A stretch of 64,000 nucleotides of DNA from Phallusia mammillata (lineage: Eukaryota > Chordata > Ascidiacea > Phlebobranchia > Ascidiidae). The stretch covers positions 12,569 to 76,568 of the forward strand of contig QLIY01000643.1 of assembly GCA_003260075.1 (NCBI GenBank), in the 5' to 3' direction. A program made the position numbers and the translations under genes. How positions within the stretch are numbered: position 1 is the stretch's first letter; the number at the start of each line of letters is the position of its first letter. Shown one piece after another: positions 50,334 to 63,100 of this stretch. The notes below the pieces were generated by a model. It saw only the letters and a list, made by a program, of their open reading frames with translations, searched no databases and was not told where the DNA came from.

Positions 50334-52624
50334 GAGTTAAAAACTGTATTTTCAGTAAAACGGGACTTTTAAACCGTTATGTGTATACAAATTTATAAAC
50401 GTCTGTTGTAAAATGTTTTTTTTTTGTTCAGTAACATTTTAATTCTTTGTACCTAAAATTCTCCGGCGCTTTACACTTTCACGGGTCATTTTTTGTGCGA
50501 TAATTGGAAAAAACACAATTATTTTACTTTTTTGACAGCAGCAAATTACGTCCGATACCCTTTGTGGCGACCCACGGACAAACAAAAACTTCGAAAGAAA
50601 CACACAACTGTTCGAAACGGAAACTGATCGTAACATTTATCGTCAGCCGGATTTCGGTATCAGTAAATGTTAGGAAAACTTCCCTGTTGTTTAAACACGT
50701 GCAAAGAATGTGGGTCAGTCAGTGGGTCCTGACCGTAAACAAACAAATCCGTGGCGTAAAGAGATTAAAAGGTCGTTTGACGGTTGAGAGATCAAAGTTT
50801 AAGGTAAACACGGAAGGGACTAAGGCAAATGCTCAAGTGAGGTTTTTAGCCCAAAAATGACCAAAAATTTTCATTCGTGTGGTTAAACACGCCAAAAAAT
50901 CAAGGTGTAACCTTTTTTTTGAAAATCCGTTATAGTTAAGATTTTCGTGACATCAAATACTGGTTTATTTGATGTCTATATGTAAGTTGGTAAATTTCAA
51001 TTCTTGAATGTTTTCAACGTTCCGAAATGTCGGTAAAACTCATCTTGTGTGGTAACATAAACATAACGCAAAGGAACAACATATTCAACGTGTCAATCAA
51101 TACTAGTCATTACATTCGTTACATGAACTTTGTTCCCAGCCAATCAGATGCCTCTAATCCTATCACGTGGGCGTACCGCTGACACTTAAAGTTCACAAAC
51201 CCATACATAAAAATATTTTCAAAACCTTAATTTGAAAAGTATTTTTGAAATGCTAGATATGTGTTTTGCCCCAATGTGCGTTCTTTGGTGACAATGGTTA
51301 CAATATGAGGCATAACCATCACTCTAATGGGTTCACCATCAAACACAAAGCGTATAAACCCCCCCCCCCAAAAGTATTTTTGAAATGCTAGATATGTGTT
51401 TTGCCCCAATGTGCGTTGTTTGGAGACAATGGTTACAATATGAGGCATAACCGTACTCTAATGGGTTCACCATCAAACGCAAAGCGTATACATTTGCCCT
51501 AAACATAACTCTAGAAGTCACACAACACAGGCGTTTCAATATCACTCACTCAAGATCACGCCAAAGTACCAAGATACCCTACAGGCCTTGAAACCACAAT
51601 TTCTCACAACTTCAGACTGTTTGTTGACTTAGCGGAATTGAGGCGTATTAAAAGCTCTCCGCACTATAGCCTGGTGTGAAAACGTGAACTTTTAGGTACC
51701 AATACCACGTTGAAGTGTCCCTTTGTGGATTTTGTACCGCTTTGTTACTGGACAAGTTGACAGAGGCGGATTTGGAAACCATGTCTTTGTTGTAAATACT
51801 TGAGTTCGGTTTTAACATTGCCAACAGTGCATTTGTAATTTTATTTGAATCTGAGTGATATTTACCCATATAGGGCAATCTTTTGCAAGTTACCCAGTTT
51901 CCATTTACCAAATCCACTGTTTTAACAAAACCTGTTATTTTACACTAAAACTTAACCACTCGTTGACATTCAATTGACTTCAGTTTTGACTACGATATAC
52001 TGAACATATCCCACGGGAACAATAAAGTTGACAGAAAATCGTCGACCTCGTAAGTAGAAACACGAGTTTACCGTTTTCCTGCGTTTGTTGAGCGATGAAC
52101 GCAACAGCTGACAGCGTTTTGCCAGGAAGTTTTTGTCAAATACTCATCGATTTCGACATAAACGTGTGGTTCGGTTTGATAGGTTTTGAGTTTTGGGAAT
52201 TTGACTTTGATTGTTGTGTAAAAATGTTTCACTACCGATAAACGTGTAAATTGAATATCCAAACCAATACTAATTGTAAATCGATCGTACTGTCAAACTA
52301 ATCTATGTTTACATTGTTAAGAGGAGATTTTTACCATGCTGCAGGTTAAGGTATGAATTTTGAAGTTCTTTTTAAAAATCCCTGGACAGTTACGAATTTA
52401 GCAGTGCTTGAGTCACGGCCCAAAATAGACAAGTCAACCTTTGGTCCTCTAACACGTTCCGCAAACAAAACCAGCACTGTACAAAATTGCGCTCATAACT
52501 TCATGTTTTGAGTCAACTTACCGACAACCATCACGTTAAATTCAAATCCTTGTCTTAAAGCCTTCTTCCGTATTTGTTCCGTCAAAGTATCAATTCCAAC
52601 ATATCCTTCAAGGTGTGTCTTCAT
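42285..52624 (-). CDS. Septin, SEPT3/9/12 group
   Basis: Eight exons join in frame: 52624-52522, 48039-47911, 47379-47298, 47042-46905, 45465-45348, 43577-43479, 42990-42842 and 42588-42285 (1122 nt, 373 aa). The start [20 protein letters not shown] is followed by FEFNVMVV, characteristic of the SEPT3/9/12 group. GTPase motifs are a P-loop GGAGLGKST (35-43), switch II DTPGF (92-96) and AKSD (174-177). The septin element [14 protein letters not shown] lies near the C-terminus. Septins form GTP-binding filaments at membranes and the cytokinetic furrow. Human SEPT9 uses AKAD, so Ala to Ser is a mild change. The C-terminal 70 residues are Pro/Asn-rich ([15 protein letters not shown]) with no coiled coil, which fits this group. 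An alternative longer N-terminus from an upstream exon is possible. Intron 1 is 4.5 kb and holds a hAT element and three poly-C joints. Confidence 0.95.
44989..45112. repeat. Direct duplication around an 11-C run, septin intron 5
   Basis: 57 bp (CACTGCAATTCGCG...) at 44989-45045 recur at 45056-45112 with a few differences. The run is at 45046-45056. One C belongs to the second copy's first base, which leaves 10. Confidence 0.8.
45596..45929. repeat. Direct duplication around a 10-C run, septin intron 4
   Basis: About 161 bp beginning ATTGTATTTGCTTCC (45596-45756) recur after 10 C (45757-45766) with scattered single-base differences of the kind expected between alleles. Confidence 0.82.
46595..46832. 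repeat. Direct duplication around an 11-C run, septin intron 4
   Basis: CTTATGACAATATCACAG... (46595-46708) recurs from 46719 after a C run at 46709-46719. The second copy begins with a natural C, which again leaves 10. The duplicated unit ends about 70 bp from the donor of exon 4 (46905). Confidence 0.82.
47431..47500. repeat. Relative of the 35470 hairpin repeat, septin intron 2
   Basis: AGAGCTCTTCTGACAAATG...TCGACGTTTCGACGTCGTG aligns with the reverse strand of 35470-35584 (AGAGCTATTCTGGCAAATG...TTCGACGTTTCGACGTC). It continues into GGTCGCCTTCATCGGGG. Only one arm is present. Confidence 0.5.
48540..48751. repeat. Direct duplication around a 10-C run, septin intron 1
   Basis: 101 bp starting ACTTCTCAAAACTGCCGC (48540-48640) recur at 48651-48751 after exactly 10 C (48641-48650). 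Confidence 0.82.
49493..50000. mobile_element. hAT-like MITE in septin intron 1
   Basis: CAGTGGTTCTCAAACTTTTTT to ATATTTGAGAACCACTG is 508 bp with the exact octamer GTTTATGG on both sides (49485-49492 and 50001-50008). Subterminal GCGACCC motifs recur at both ends. It is non-coding. Confidence 0.88.
50054..50542. repeat. Direct duplication around a 67-C run, septin intron 1
   Basis: About 211 bp starting AAGAGTTAAAAACTG (50054-50264) recur at 50332-50542. The run (50265-50331) shows that the long homopolymers behave like the short ones. Confidence 0.82.
51235..51492. repeat. Direct duplication around an 11-C run, septin intron 1
   Basis: AAAAGTATTTTTGAAATGC... (51235-51358) recurs at 51370-51492 with several substitutions. 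The run is 51359-51369. Confidence 0.8.
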
Positions 52625-55600
52625 TTTCGCCAGGGTGAACTTTTAGATTTTGCAATATTATCCAAAAATGTAAAGTCCAAATCACCGAAAAGCCAAAACA
52701 ACCAGCTCTTTAATCGCTTACTCGGCTAGGGCTAACAACACACCTTTTGATACAAAATAGCTGGATTATAAGCGTTGTTTTGACAAAGCTCAACCCTTCA
52801 ATAAGTGGCACCTTACACTAACGTTTGTTCCCCAAAGCATTGTGCCAGTTGTTTGTTAGGACCAAGGCTGTCACTGGCTTTATTTATGGTTAAAGTTGGC
52901 GTCTCATAAACAGCAACAATCAACAACTGTTTCTATTTTGTTTTACAGTTCTTTACCATTAAACTATTCATTATTACAAAACAATAGCTAAGAACATTAA
53001 ACGTTTACACAACAACCCCCAAACAATGACATGAAACGGACAGTGCTGCCACAATGCATTCCTATTCAGTCTGTAGCATTTTAGGCGTTGCTTCATTCTA
53101 CGACTGAATTGCTTGCTGAAACCGACCAGTACTTGGAGCCGGGCACACACGGAAGTACACTCAGTATGTTGTATTGGAAGCTTAAGCACTTGAATAGTCA
53201 AAACTCTTACAAGCCACCTTCTGATACCGAAGTAAACTGGTCTAGACTGCAGACAGCTTCACTCGCGGTACATAAAACACAGGAAACACTTGTTTCCTTG
53301 TCAGTTAGGCAGCTTACTTCGCATGTTACAAGGCCTTGCTGGTGCGCTGGCAACTGGAAAAACGTTTTTCTCGAAGCAATTAATCTACACCTTTTATACG
53401 TCCTTGCTTGAAGGGCAGTGGGAGTGGTGTGCCTGAAAGAGTTTTATTGTTTGTTTTGGTAGGATTTTAACATGCGGTAGTCTATATATGTCAACATTGG
53501 GCTACATAGTGTTTAACATGTGACGGTGTATTATCTACGCAATTGTCATTTGCATTTAGGCTAATACACCATTACCTTTAAAGGTAAAACTTGAAGTAGA
53601 GTATTGGCAAACACAATGCTTTACCAGCTGCAACCAAATTTTAGGCATGTAAGTAGTATTTTTGCAATCTAGCCCAAAACCAAAAATACTTCCTTAACGC
53701 ATCATAAAAACGCCTCACCTCTACAACTAGACCAGAACCTATTTCGGGCCGTAAAAGACAAAAGTCAAAACCATTACTACACTATTCCTTTTTCCACAGA
53801 CACACGATCCATCTTATCGTATATCAGACCTTTACGTAACGAACTGTAAGTATTATATAGCCGACATGTTGTAATGGTTTAAACCAGCAACAAGTGTTAG
53901 GTAGGTGAACATTTTACTGACCACAAAACACCGAATATTGCCTCGAGCAGTTCGATACGACAGAACGAAATTGCGGGTACAAATTACCGGACAAAAAACA
54001 ACATATTCGCACCCCTGAAGGCGATTAACTCTTTCACTGACTTGTGCCGCTGGAGAATTAGGCTTCTGAATAAATTATAAGCGACGGCGTATCATTGTTT
54101 CTAAAAAATATTGTTTTTTAAGACATTTATCTGCCTGTCTGTAGCAAACCTTTAAATTAACTAAAATCAAAAAGCTCAAAATATTGAAAATCACACCAAC
54201 ATTTGTATTACGATATCACAAATCGTTAAAGTAAAAAACCTCGTTAGTCAAACTACCATTACATCTTTGGAGCTGAATAAAGTTTCATGATGTGGTTTTT
54301 AAACTAATAGGAGGTATAATATAGCTCATTAAACAGACAGACATAGTTTCAGCAAACAGCGGAACATGCAGTCTTTCGTTAAACTTTTGAAAGTGGGCGT
54401 AGTTGATGGATGATTTTGGTAAACACGTTTTGGGGATCTTGTGCAAACTGATGGCGTTAATTTGCGCAAAGCTGTCTTGTGATCGATTGCCGAAACGTCA
54501 GTTACGAACAAAGTGCGCACTGCACTACATAATACTTACAATCTTGACAGTTTGCAAAAACTACGAACGTTTTTATGACATTCTTATGGTTTTTAGTGAA
54601 TTACTAGAGTGAAAGTTTATACTGCCAAGATCTTAGCGAAACAATTTCAACAACTTGTCGCAATAGACAACTAGTTTTTTTATAGCAAAATGATTGAAGT
54701 TCATGTATTGTTCCTCGTATCAACAATCAATTTTGACGTAATAGTTTGTACATATTAGACTGCAAAACGATCACCGTTATAAAAAATGTATTCTTATTTG
54801 TGCAAAAATCTTTTTTCAACGTCAACCATCGCCGTTTAAACATTTCACAAAAATCATAAAATAAATCACTTACGTTTCTAAAAACTATTGATAACACAAT
54901 AACATTCTGTGGCTAATCAAATCGCACGACAAAAAAGTAAAAAAAAATACCGTTATTCAAACAAACTAATTGTTCAAAGTTACTTGTTTCTGACCTTTTG
55001 TTAAGAACGAAGCCTGCCTAAATTTACCACCAAGATGTGCGTACCGTTTAAGTGTCTTGCCGCTGTACACCTATCACATGTCTCTTATGTCTTAATGATA
55101 TCCCACGCACATTGTAATTGCTGCCCTGAAGTTAAAAGCCTCAACTTGAATCCCATAAAAGGCATTGGCAAGATATCATGGGCTCAGCTCTTCATCAGCA
55201 ATTACTTTACTTAATGTGACGTATACAGCGTACAGATGTTGGCATTTGAATTATGTGGGAAAAATTTCAAGTATTACAGACTTTGCACACAGTCTTGATA
55301 GCTCCGGTGATAAAGAAAATTTTCATGAATTTTGCAAAACGTATGTGACCTATAATTGCATATTGGCACGTTTATGTAAAACTGCGTAATTTTGATGTGA
55401 ACTACATGCATGAATGTTCTATTAACCCATCACACTGTGCATGCAAATTCGGAACAAAAATTAACTTTCAGTGTTTTACATTATAAGCCGAAGCTGATTT
55501 TGCAAAAGGTCAAAGTACACAACTCTGCAGATTTAGATTACGCTGAGTAAGCATACAAAGCAAGTTAGCCATCAAATATCTTTACAACGCAAGATATAGA

Positions 55601-55995
55601 CACTAATAATTCTTTATGCAAGATGTACGGCTTGACGTTTGGCCAGAGAAAAGCAATGTTTACAAATTAGTATGCAAACCTCAACTCTGCTTGACTGAAA
55701 ATATGTTGTCTTCGTCACTTAACGATCCATCAACTATTGTGGACAAAACACAAAGCTATTGATAGGCGCAGGAATTAACAAAGGGCAATAAACACAGCCA
55801 TGAACACGTAAGTAACATTTGCTGTTGTTTATAACAGTGTCTTCCCCTGAGGCGAAGGTCTTACGAGAGCATGGTAACATTTGTTAAGTTCCAAAGGTCT
55901 ACGTGTACAACATGACCCAACTATCCACAATCGTGAATGCTTGTAGGTCACTTCTTCGCAAAAAGTCTTTCAAAGGCTAACTACAAAACAGAACA

Positions 55996-56039
<44 letters not shown>

Positions 56040-57032
56040 TTTTTTTTCTGTAGTACACTGCTGGTCAAAAAACAAAACGCGACAGTACAGAATTTAACAC
56101 AACATGGTTGCAAACAACTTACTTTATGATGCATTTTAAATATGCCTGAAAACCCTTCAATACAACCCGAATACAAGCAATGCCTCACAAATTGCCACAA
56201 AAACATACGCAGGCTAAAACTGCTCAACGTAACTCGTATCCAGCAGCATCGAAAACTTCACATACAGAAACGACAAAGAAACTGCCTTGAACAACCAAAG
56301 AACGCATTCTGATCTGAAGTTGTTCGTTAATCTGATTTTGTGTGGAACTTAACGTCCCTAACTTATTAAATAGCAATCAACATTACATTTTCTTCAAAGG
56401 CAATCAAACAGACAAAGTTAAGAGTTTGTGACAGCTGAATCAGCTTTTCACACCCTAACGGCCTGACAACAATACAATTCTTTCACCAGAAGAACGTGTT
56501 TAATTGGTCGCTCTAATTATTGCGCTTTTCCTCTTGGCAAGAACCTTTGAAGTGACGTGGGCTTTCGGCAGTTTGACGTCTTGATCGAGTTGTGTTTGCA
56601 GACAAATTTCAACAACTTTTTGATCAATTGTTGAGACGGGCGACTTTGCAATCCTTAAGCGTTTTTCTTAAAGGAGCAAATAGCGTTTTTGCTGGATTTC
56701 ATTAGCACTTTCTTTTAAAAATTAGTAAAACAGAGAATTTATTGATTTTTTTAATTAACTTAAAAAACTGTATCTTTTGTTCTTCAAATGGAATTATGAG
56801 AATGGCTGGTATTATGACACCACAAATGAGTGACGGGTTAAAAATTCTTGCGAGCATCGAAGCAGATAATCTTGTGCCCCATGAAACTTTAGCTGACAAA
56901 TTGTTACGTTACCCGACAGACAAGCTCCCGTAATGTCACCAACCTGCACCTGCGAGGTCAGACTTAAAACTAAAGTCATGTTTTTGCCAAAATATTCGGA
57001 GACCAAAAGGTGCTACGTTGATGCACTGCAGG
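52625..57032. other. Intergenic region upstream of the septin gene
   Basis: No gene recognised. The septin promoter is expected near 52625-53000. A 107-codon ORF at 53088-53411 shows no family motif. A 43-C run lies at 55997-56039 without an obvious flanking duplication. Confidence 0.45.
55997..56039. repeat. C homopolymer, 43 nt
   Basis: An uninterrupted C run followed by nine T. I found no copied flank, so this could be a real tract or a gap whose neighbours do not overlap. Confidence 0.6.
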
Positions 57033-57300
57033 CACTGGCGTAGCCAGGGAGGGGCCAAAGGGGCCATGGCCCCACCCAAATTTTTAAAGTTCGGTGTGGT
57101 TTGGTATCTCTTTATGACTAAATATAATCAAAGGAATATATAAGTTGCCAAAATTGACTGTTATCATTGAGTTGTAAGCCGTAGGGCGTAGATAAAGCAT
57201 TTGGTGGTTCCGTCACGCGTAAAAGACACCCTAGCAAAAAACGGTTTTGGACAACACATTTTTTGGCCCCTACCAAAATTTTCGGCTGTCTACGCCACTG
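57033..57300. mobile_element. hAT-like MITE (CACTGGCGTAGCC type)
   Basis: CACTGGCGTAGCCAGGG to GGCTGTCTACGCCACTG is 268 bp with the exact octamer ACTGCAGG on both sides (57025-57032 and 57301-57308). It also carries subterminal inverted GGCCCC/GGGGCC motifs. It is non-coding. Confidence 0.87.
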
Positions 57301-60199
57301 ACTGCAGGTCACGTCTTTAACAAGTTAGCTTTTCGCCGTAATTACAAGACATAGGTGCTTTAGATTACGTTTTTTTCTCACGTAAAAATGCTTCAAAACT
57401 TTAGTGTTTGGACTTCGTAATTGCTTTAGGCTATTTTTTTAAGAAAACAAATTAATAGCAATATCATTTTCATTAACTTCTAATCTGCCGTTGTATTGTC
57501 ACATAAATCACTTTTACAACAATACACATTTTGGTGGTCATATTTGCAATTGCAGTATCAGATTATAATCCACTCGCTAAAAGCTAGTCATTCCAGGGAA
57601 GACACAAAAACATTCACAGTGCTAACAAAGTCATTTTAAATTTTAATCCTCTACACTTCGGTTGAAAAAAATCTCAAAGCCTCTTTGCAACTTAATTGGA
57701 ATATCACGTCAAGAGCAAACTAAACAAGTATTGCTGTTTTAATAATTCCATTGTGGGCACATACCATAGTATTTTACCAAATCCAAACAGCCTACTGACA
57801 GAAAATCAGAACAAATAATATTGAAAAAATAATACCTCTCTTAACAACACAGCTTACTGTCTAACCCGTTGAGACTAAAAACACTTTGCGAACCGCAGAA
57901 GCATCGTAGAAAACCTCAACAGCGCGCCTGCCTGCCTTCCACTGGAGCTCACACCAGCACCGACCACTGCCCACACAGAAAACTGGTGGCAGAATTATTT
58001 CCGCCCCACTGACAGCGGTGTGTATGCATGCGCAGTGCGCGTGTCAGTGTAAAAACAGCGCGAGTGTGCATGCGCTCGTGGCTCGTGGCTGTTTCTCTCT
58101 TCGAAAGACCAAAGGCATTTTTTTTTCAGCTTAGCAATCCCCCGCTGATGAACAGTTTCTGTGGCAATGTTTTCCAATAATAATGCTGCCATTGTGACTT
58201 CATTATTGATATTTTGTCCCTTAAGTGTCACAGTGAGTATTTGTTGACTGACAGGCTTAAACAATGTGCGGCATTGTTGTGTATTGTCCGGGGATTATTG
58301 ATTCAAACGTTTCGAACATAAGCAACTGTTAAAAACGTTCGTAAAAATGAACCAGGGGTTGGTTTGATGCTAAATGGTATCGTATTTGTTGATGTCATCT
58401 ACATTTGACGTGTTAACCCGAATTGAAAATGGCACATATGCTACAAAATGAGTAGAAGATTTGTTTTCCTGGACCAACGTTTGCACAGTGCTGGAAAAAA
58501 TTAAAACCGCCAAAAACGATTTTTGTTAGAATATAAATTTGTAGGACAACTTTTTGTAAAATATTATCACTGTTTGTATTTTATCTTAAAGTTACCAGCA
58601 ATTGGGGTCGCCAAGTAGTTCTAAATCTAAAGGTCGTATTCTCCTCTCAGTATAACACAAAGCACGTTTTTGGTCGCGTATATATCCGTACACAACATTT
58701 TTGCCCTCACCTCCACGAAGAAAAACTTTGTCACCTTCCAAAGTTTTGTTCTGGTTCTGTCATTGTTTCGAAGTATGAAATTTTCTGTTTTGACTCATAG
58801 CCGCTATATGATAAAGCCGCATTCAACTTCAAACAGTAACTACGTAATTATGGATGACCTCATCTTTCCGAACACATTCCTGTCAATTTAAACGTCTGGG
58901 CCTCTTCAAAAACGGTCTAGTCATACCCTTGTTTTAGTGCACTTTAGTTTTACTCAAAATTTGAAAAACTAAATATGTAACAACAATTCTTACATTTGTA
59001 ACGCTAAATTCAATATTATTCTTCAGACAGTTTCATATGAACTTGTTAAAAACTATATAGTATTGACTGTTTTGAAAATTTTGAACTGCAAAGTTTGCGC
59101 AGCGCAAGTCAATATTGAATTGTCTACCTTGCTATCCGACTTAAATCGAAATGTCTAAAGCGCACTTGTAAATTATGTATGAAAGCATAAACTTGACGCG
59201 AACCCAATTTATATAGGAATTTCCGAAAGGTAAAACAACCTAAATTTTGCTTATTTTTCATCTGTTTTAATAAGTGGTAAGCAGGCCGGGCTTTGCTGGG
59301 ATTTAAACTCTTATTTCTATGAGATAAAGTCGACTGCAACAACCATTGAACAACTTTAGAAGAATTGCTTTGACAAAGTTTTATTACACATAAGGTTTAT
59401 AGAGTAGAGTAGACAATGGAAAAGTACATACAAGATTCAAAGTTTAAGTAAATGACATTAAAAACTGACTTGGAATTTTAACGCAAACAATCAAAAAAAG
59501 ATCATGCAAAAATACATTGGGTTACGCACAGTTTCAGTGTTGGCGGAAATACCAAATAAGGATGTTATGCAACGGTTGAGTTAAAAGTTGATAAAGTTAA
59601 TACATATAATCTTGTTGTAAGTACTATGCGAAAATTTTATTAGTTTTTTCATGGGGGAGAATTCACATAACTAATTGAACATCTAAGTAATGTTAAAAAA
59701 TTTACAAACTTTCTTTTAAAAGTTTTACAATAATAAACACATGGAAATTGCCACGCAAGCCTAACATGCATTTACGTAAGCAACACTGTCTGCAAGATTA
59801 AATGTATTGCACATTGAAAACAACGCGTACAAGCTGATACATACTGCTTACATATAGAAGCATCAATTTCCGTTTAAATTGTAAAGCACATTAAGATTGC
59901 TAATGGATCTAGAATAACGTCTAAATGGCTCATTTGTGCAATATTGAGGTTAGTCTTTATTGGTAAGATCTTGTTTTGATTTAAACTGGGTATTGCGTTG
60001 TACATATAATTCAAGGAAAAATCGTGACGTCATCGAATAGAATCGTTACAACATTACTGCAAAGTTACGATGAGCTTTGTCAAACTAATAGATAGGAATT
60101 CCAGATATTTCGAGCTAGTATAATTTCGTCGCGACTTTGCGAGATACGCAACAGAATAATCTGGTTACATACAAAAAATGTCCAGGTGGGAAACAGCAT
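57301..60199. other. Intergenic region downstream of PTPN23
   Basis: No gene recognised. Alternating purine-pyrimidine sequence rich in TGCGCG/CATGCG lies at about 58015-58085. AATAAA on the minus strand at 59956-59961, about 240 bp past the PTPN23 stop, may be its poly(A) signal. Confidence 0.45.
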
Positions 60200-63100
60200 T
60201 CATTTTTTCAAGCCCCAAAGTGGATCTAGATCGGCGAACGGGTCGTTTGCTTTAACTTGCGCTCCTAGACCTGAACCAGCGTCTTTCGGCCTAAAGAAAT
60301 CGGCTTTAGTTATTTTCTGTCGCTCCTTAGCGTCGGAAGCGCCCAGCGTAAAAGATTCCGGTGTTAACTGCTGCAAAAGCGAATCGCCCGGTTTTCCGTC
60401 CAACCCTGACGCCTGCTGTTGTCCCAAATCAATCGAATTTCCAATCAACTGCGGTTGCTGACCTGGGGCTTCCCCACGCCCCGTGACGTCACATAACCTT
60501 CCTTCGTCATTGCAGCTGCTCACAATGTCAGGTTGAACGCTGGCTGGTGACGTCACGTCGTTGCTAGGCGACTGAGCGGGAGCAGGGTTCGGTGGAACTA
60601 TTGTGCCTTGCACCAAGTCGCTCATGTTGTTTCCTATCAGAGTTGCTATGTCGGCTGGGGCGTTAGGGGCTGTCCCGGGTTCAAGGGGCAATGGCGCGCT
60701 GTTGGGGACATTGAAATGTGGCGCTGACGGGTCAGAGGGATTCGTCGTCGGTGGCGCAGTCTGAAAACCAGTTAAATGGATGTGAATATGCACGTAGATA
60801 ACATACTTGTTTTTGGATACTATACATCAATGCGTTTAATATTCATTCAACGCAGACGAGTACGACAACATGATAACGGGCAAGAAATTAGTGCTGTGCC
60901 ACCAGTTTTTTACTAGAGCTTATTTTGTCCACAAAATAAACCACTTTAGAATGCATGTGGTTAGCATACATAAAGCTTCCAAAGATATCCTGTAAACAAA
61001 TTTATTCGTGGAGCAAGAAATCTTGTTGAAAGGTTGTAGCTTGATTGAGCGTCGGTTTGTTTGGATCACGTAATACGACCTGTTACCGACGTTTGGTCAC
61101 GATTTCGTATTACTGCTACCACATTATGCACCCACATAACACAGATGGTATTATGCCTTCCTTTACAATATACATTATCATGTGCATATAGGTTTTAATA
61201 TTTACATTAACTTCATAAAAAACATACAGCAAACCGAAAATTCCCTTCGGACAGCGAAAGCTGGCAGTATTTGTCAAAATAAAAGCCCCCCCCCCTAGGT
61301 TTTAATATTTACATTAACTTCATAAAAAACATACAGCAAACCGGAAATTCCCTTCGGACAGCGAAAGCTGGCAGTATTTGTCAAAAGGCGATGCATGCTT
61401 CGAACTTTAACGTTTAGAGTTACTTACATAATAACCTGATTATTTAGTTGCTGTGCGCAAATGCACGCGTTGAGATTTTTAAATAAGTACTGGTACAAGT
61501 ATATTCTATGCCGCAATGGCTTCTCATTTTTTAGCCTTATTGCTTTTTTTGCTCTTTAAATACGTGTCTGTTTTTAAAATGATTGAATTGGAGAATTAAA
61601 TTCCTCCATTCAAGGTAAATTTTTTCGGGTACTTCACTTTGACAGTTGGACTTCGTTGTTATATTAAGCGGGGTCACGCAACAAACACAATGGTCATTAA
61701 TTTGAGAACTGCTAAGGCAGTGGTTTCCAACTTTACCGACGAATTTCTTACTTAACAATTCAATACATTCTTATTCCTCCCCAATGAACTACACAGTACA
61801 AAAGAACATTTCAGCAACTTTACAGTTTTTTTTACAAAGCTTTAGTGTCTATTTACAAATACATGAACCAATGAATCCCCCCCCCCTATTCTATGCCGCA
61901 ATGGCTTCTCATTTTTTAGCCTTATTGCTTTTTTGCTCTTTAAATACGTGTCTGTTTGACAGTTGGACTTCGTTGTTATATTAAGTGGGGTTACGCATTT
62001 GAGAACTGCTAAGGCAGTGGTTTCTAAATTTACCAACGAATTCCTTACTAATACATTCTTATTTGTCCCCAATGAACTACACAGTACAAAAGAAGATTTC
62101 AGCAACTTTACAGTTTTTTTACAAAGCTTTAGTGTCTAATAACAAATACATGAACCAATGAATATTAATCCCTCCCCGGTTGAGAACCACTTTGTTAAGG
62201 TTTAACAGCAAATAAGTGTAATTAAATTCAACCAACAAGTACAAGCATATGCTTTGTGCAATTGCATGGTCAGCTGCTGAAACTTGTCGAAAAATGACTG
62301 GAGTAAACGGACCAACGAATACAAAAAAAATCTGCATACAACAGAGACGACAAAAACAAACACCTGCTCATTCTCACCCGACTCCTCCTAGTGGTGAAAC
62401 GACAGCATTAAAAAGGTCAGGTTTAAACAAAACATTTTCTTTATAGTGATTTTTTAACACTTGACCTACCTTGTCGCTCGGTCGTACAGTCATCTTTTCT
62501 ACGCTTGCGCGAATTGTCGACAAAGCACCAGAACCAAAAACATCAAAGGTCTTCCCGTCGATTTTGTGGCAAGGAGATGCCTACAAATAAGGTACAATTG
62601 ACGATTTAGAATATTTTAACCACAAAAGACCGTTTTTTTATTCAATGGTTTCAGAACCTCTATTACACTAAGTATTTCACTAGTCTCTAGTTGTTTAAAA
62701 CCTAACACAAATCAAAAAAATTGGGACTTTTTCGATGGACTGTTAGCATTTTACCTGTGCAGGAGTTGTTGGCTGCGAAGATTTCTTTTCGATTTCAACA
62801 CCTCGCTGACGTAATAAATCAACAGCATGGAAATAAACAAGGTCGTAAACAAACTTTAGCTGGGCCTGTCAAAGTAGGTAAAGACAATTAAGTGCCAGTG
62901 CGTGGCATGAGTAAAATATGAAATACCAAACTGATGTACCAACAAATAATTGACACCCATAAGTGAAGTATTTCTAAACTACAGTAAACTCCGGATAAAC
63001 CGGATTCGGTTAATCCGGATCTCCGCCCTGACAAAACTTGAGGTAGAAATGATTTGTAATGTGGTAAGGATTTTAGTGACTTATTAAACGCGTGTGGCCT

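Larger units (their letters stand above)
48040..52521 (-). other. Septin intron 1, 4.5 kb
   Basis: It holds one hAT-like MITE (49493-50000) and three C-run duplications. No additional septin exon is recognised. ORFs up to 118 codons are non-homologous by eye. Confidence 0.5.

Noticed and set aside
53088..53411. 107-codon plus-strand ORF as a possible gene
   Set aside because: It has no recognisable motif and no splice partners, and a minus-strand ORF overlaps it. Its length is within chance for this much sequence.
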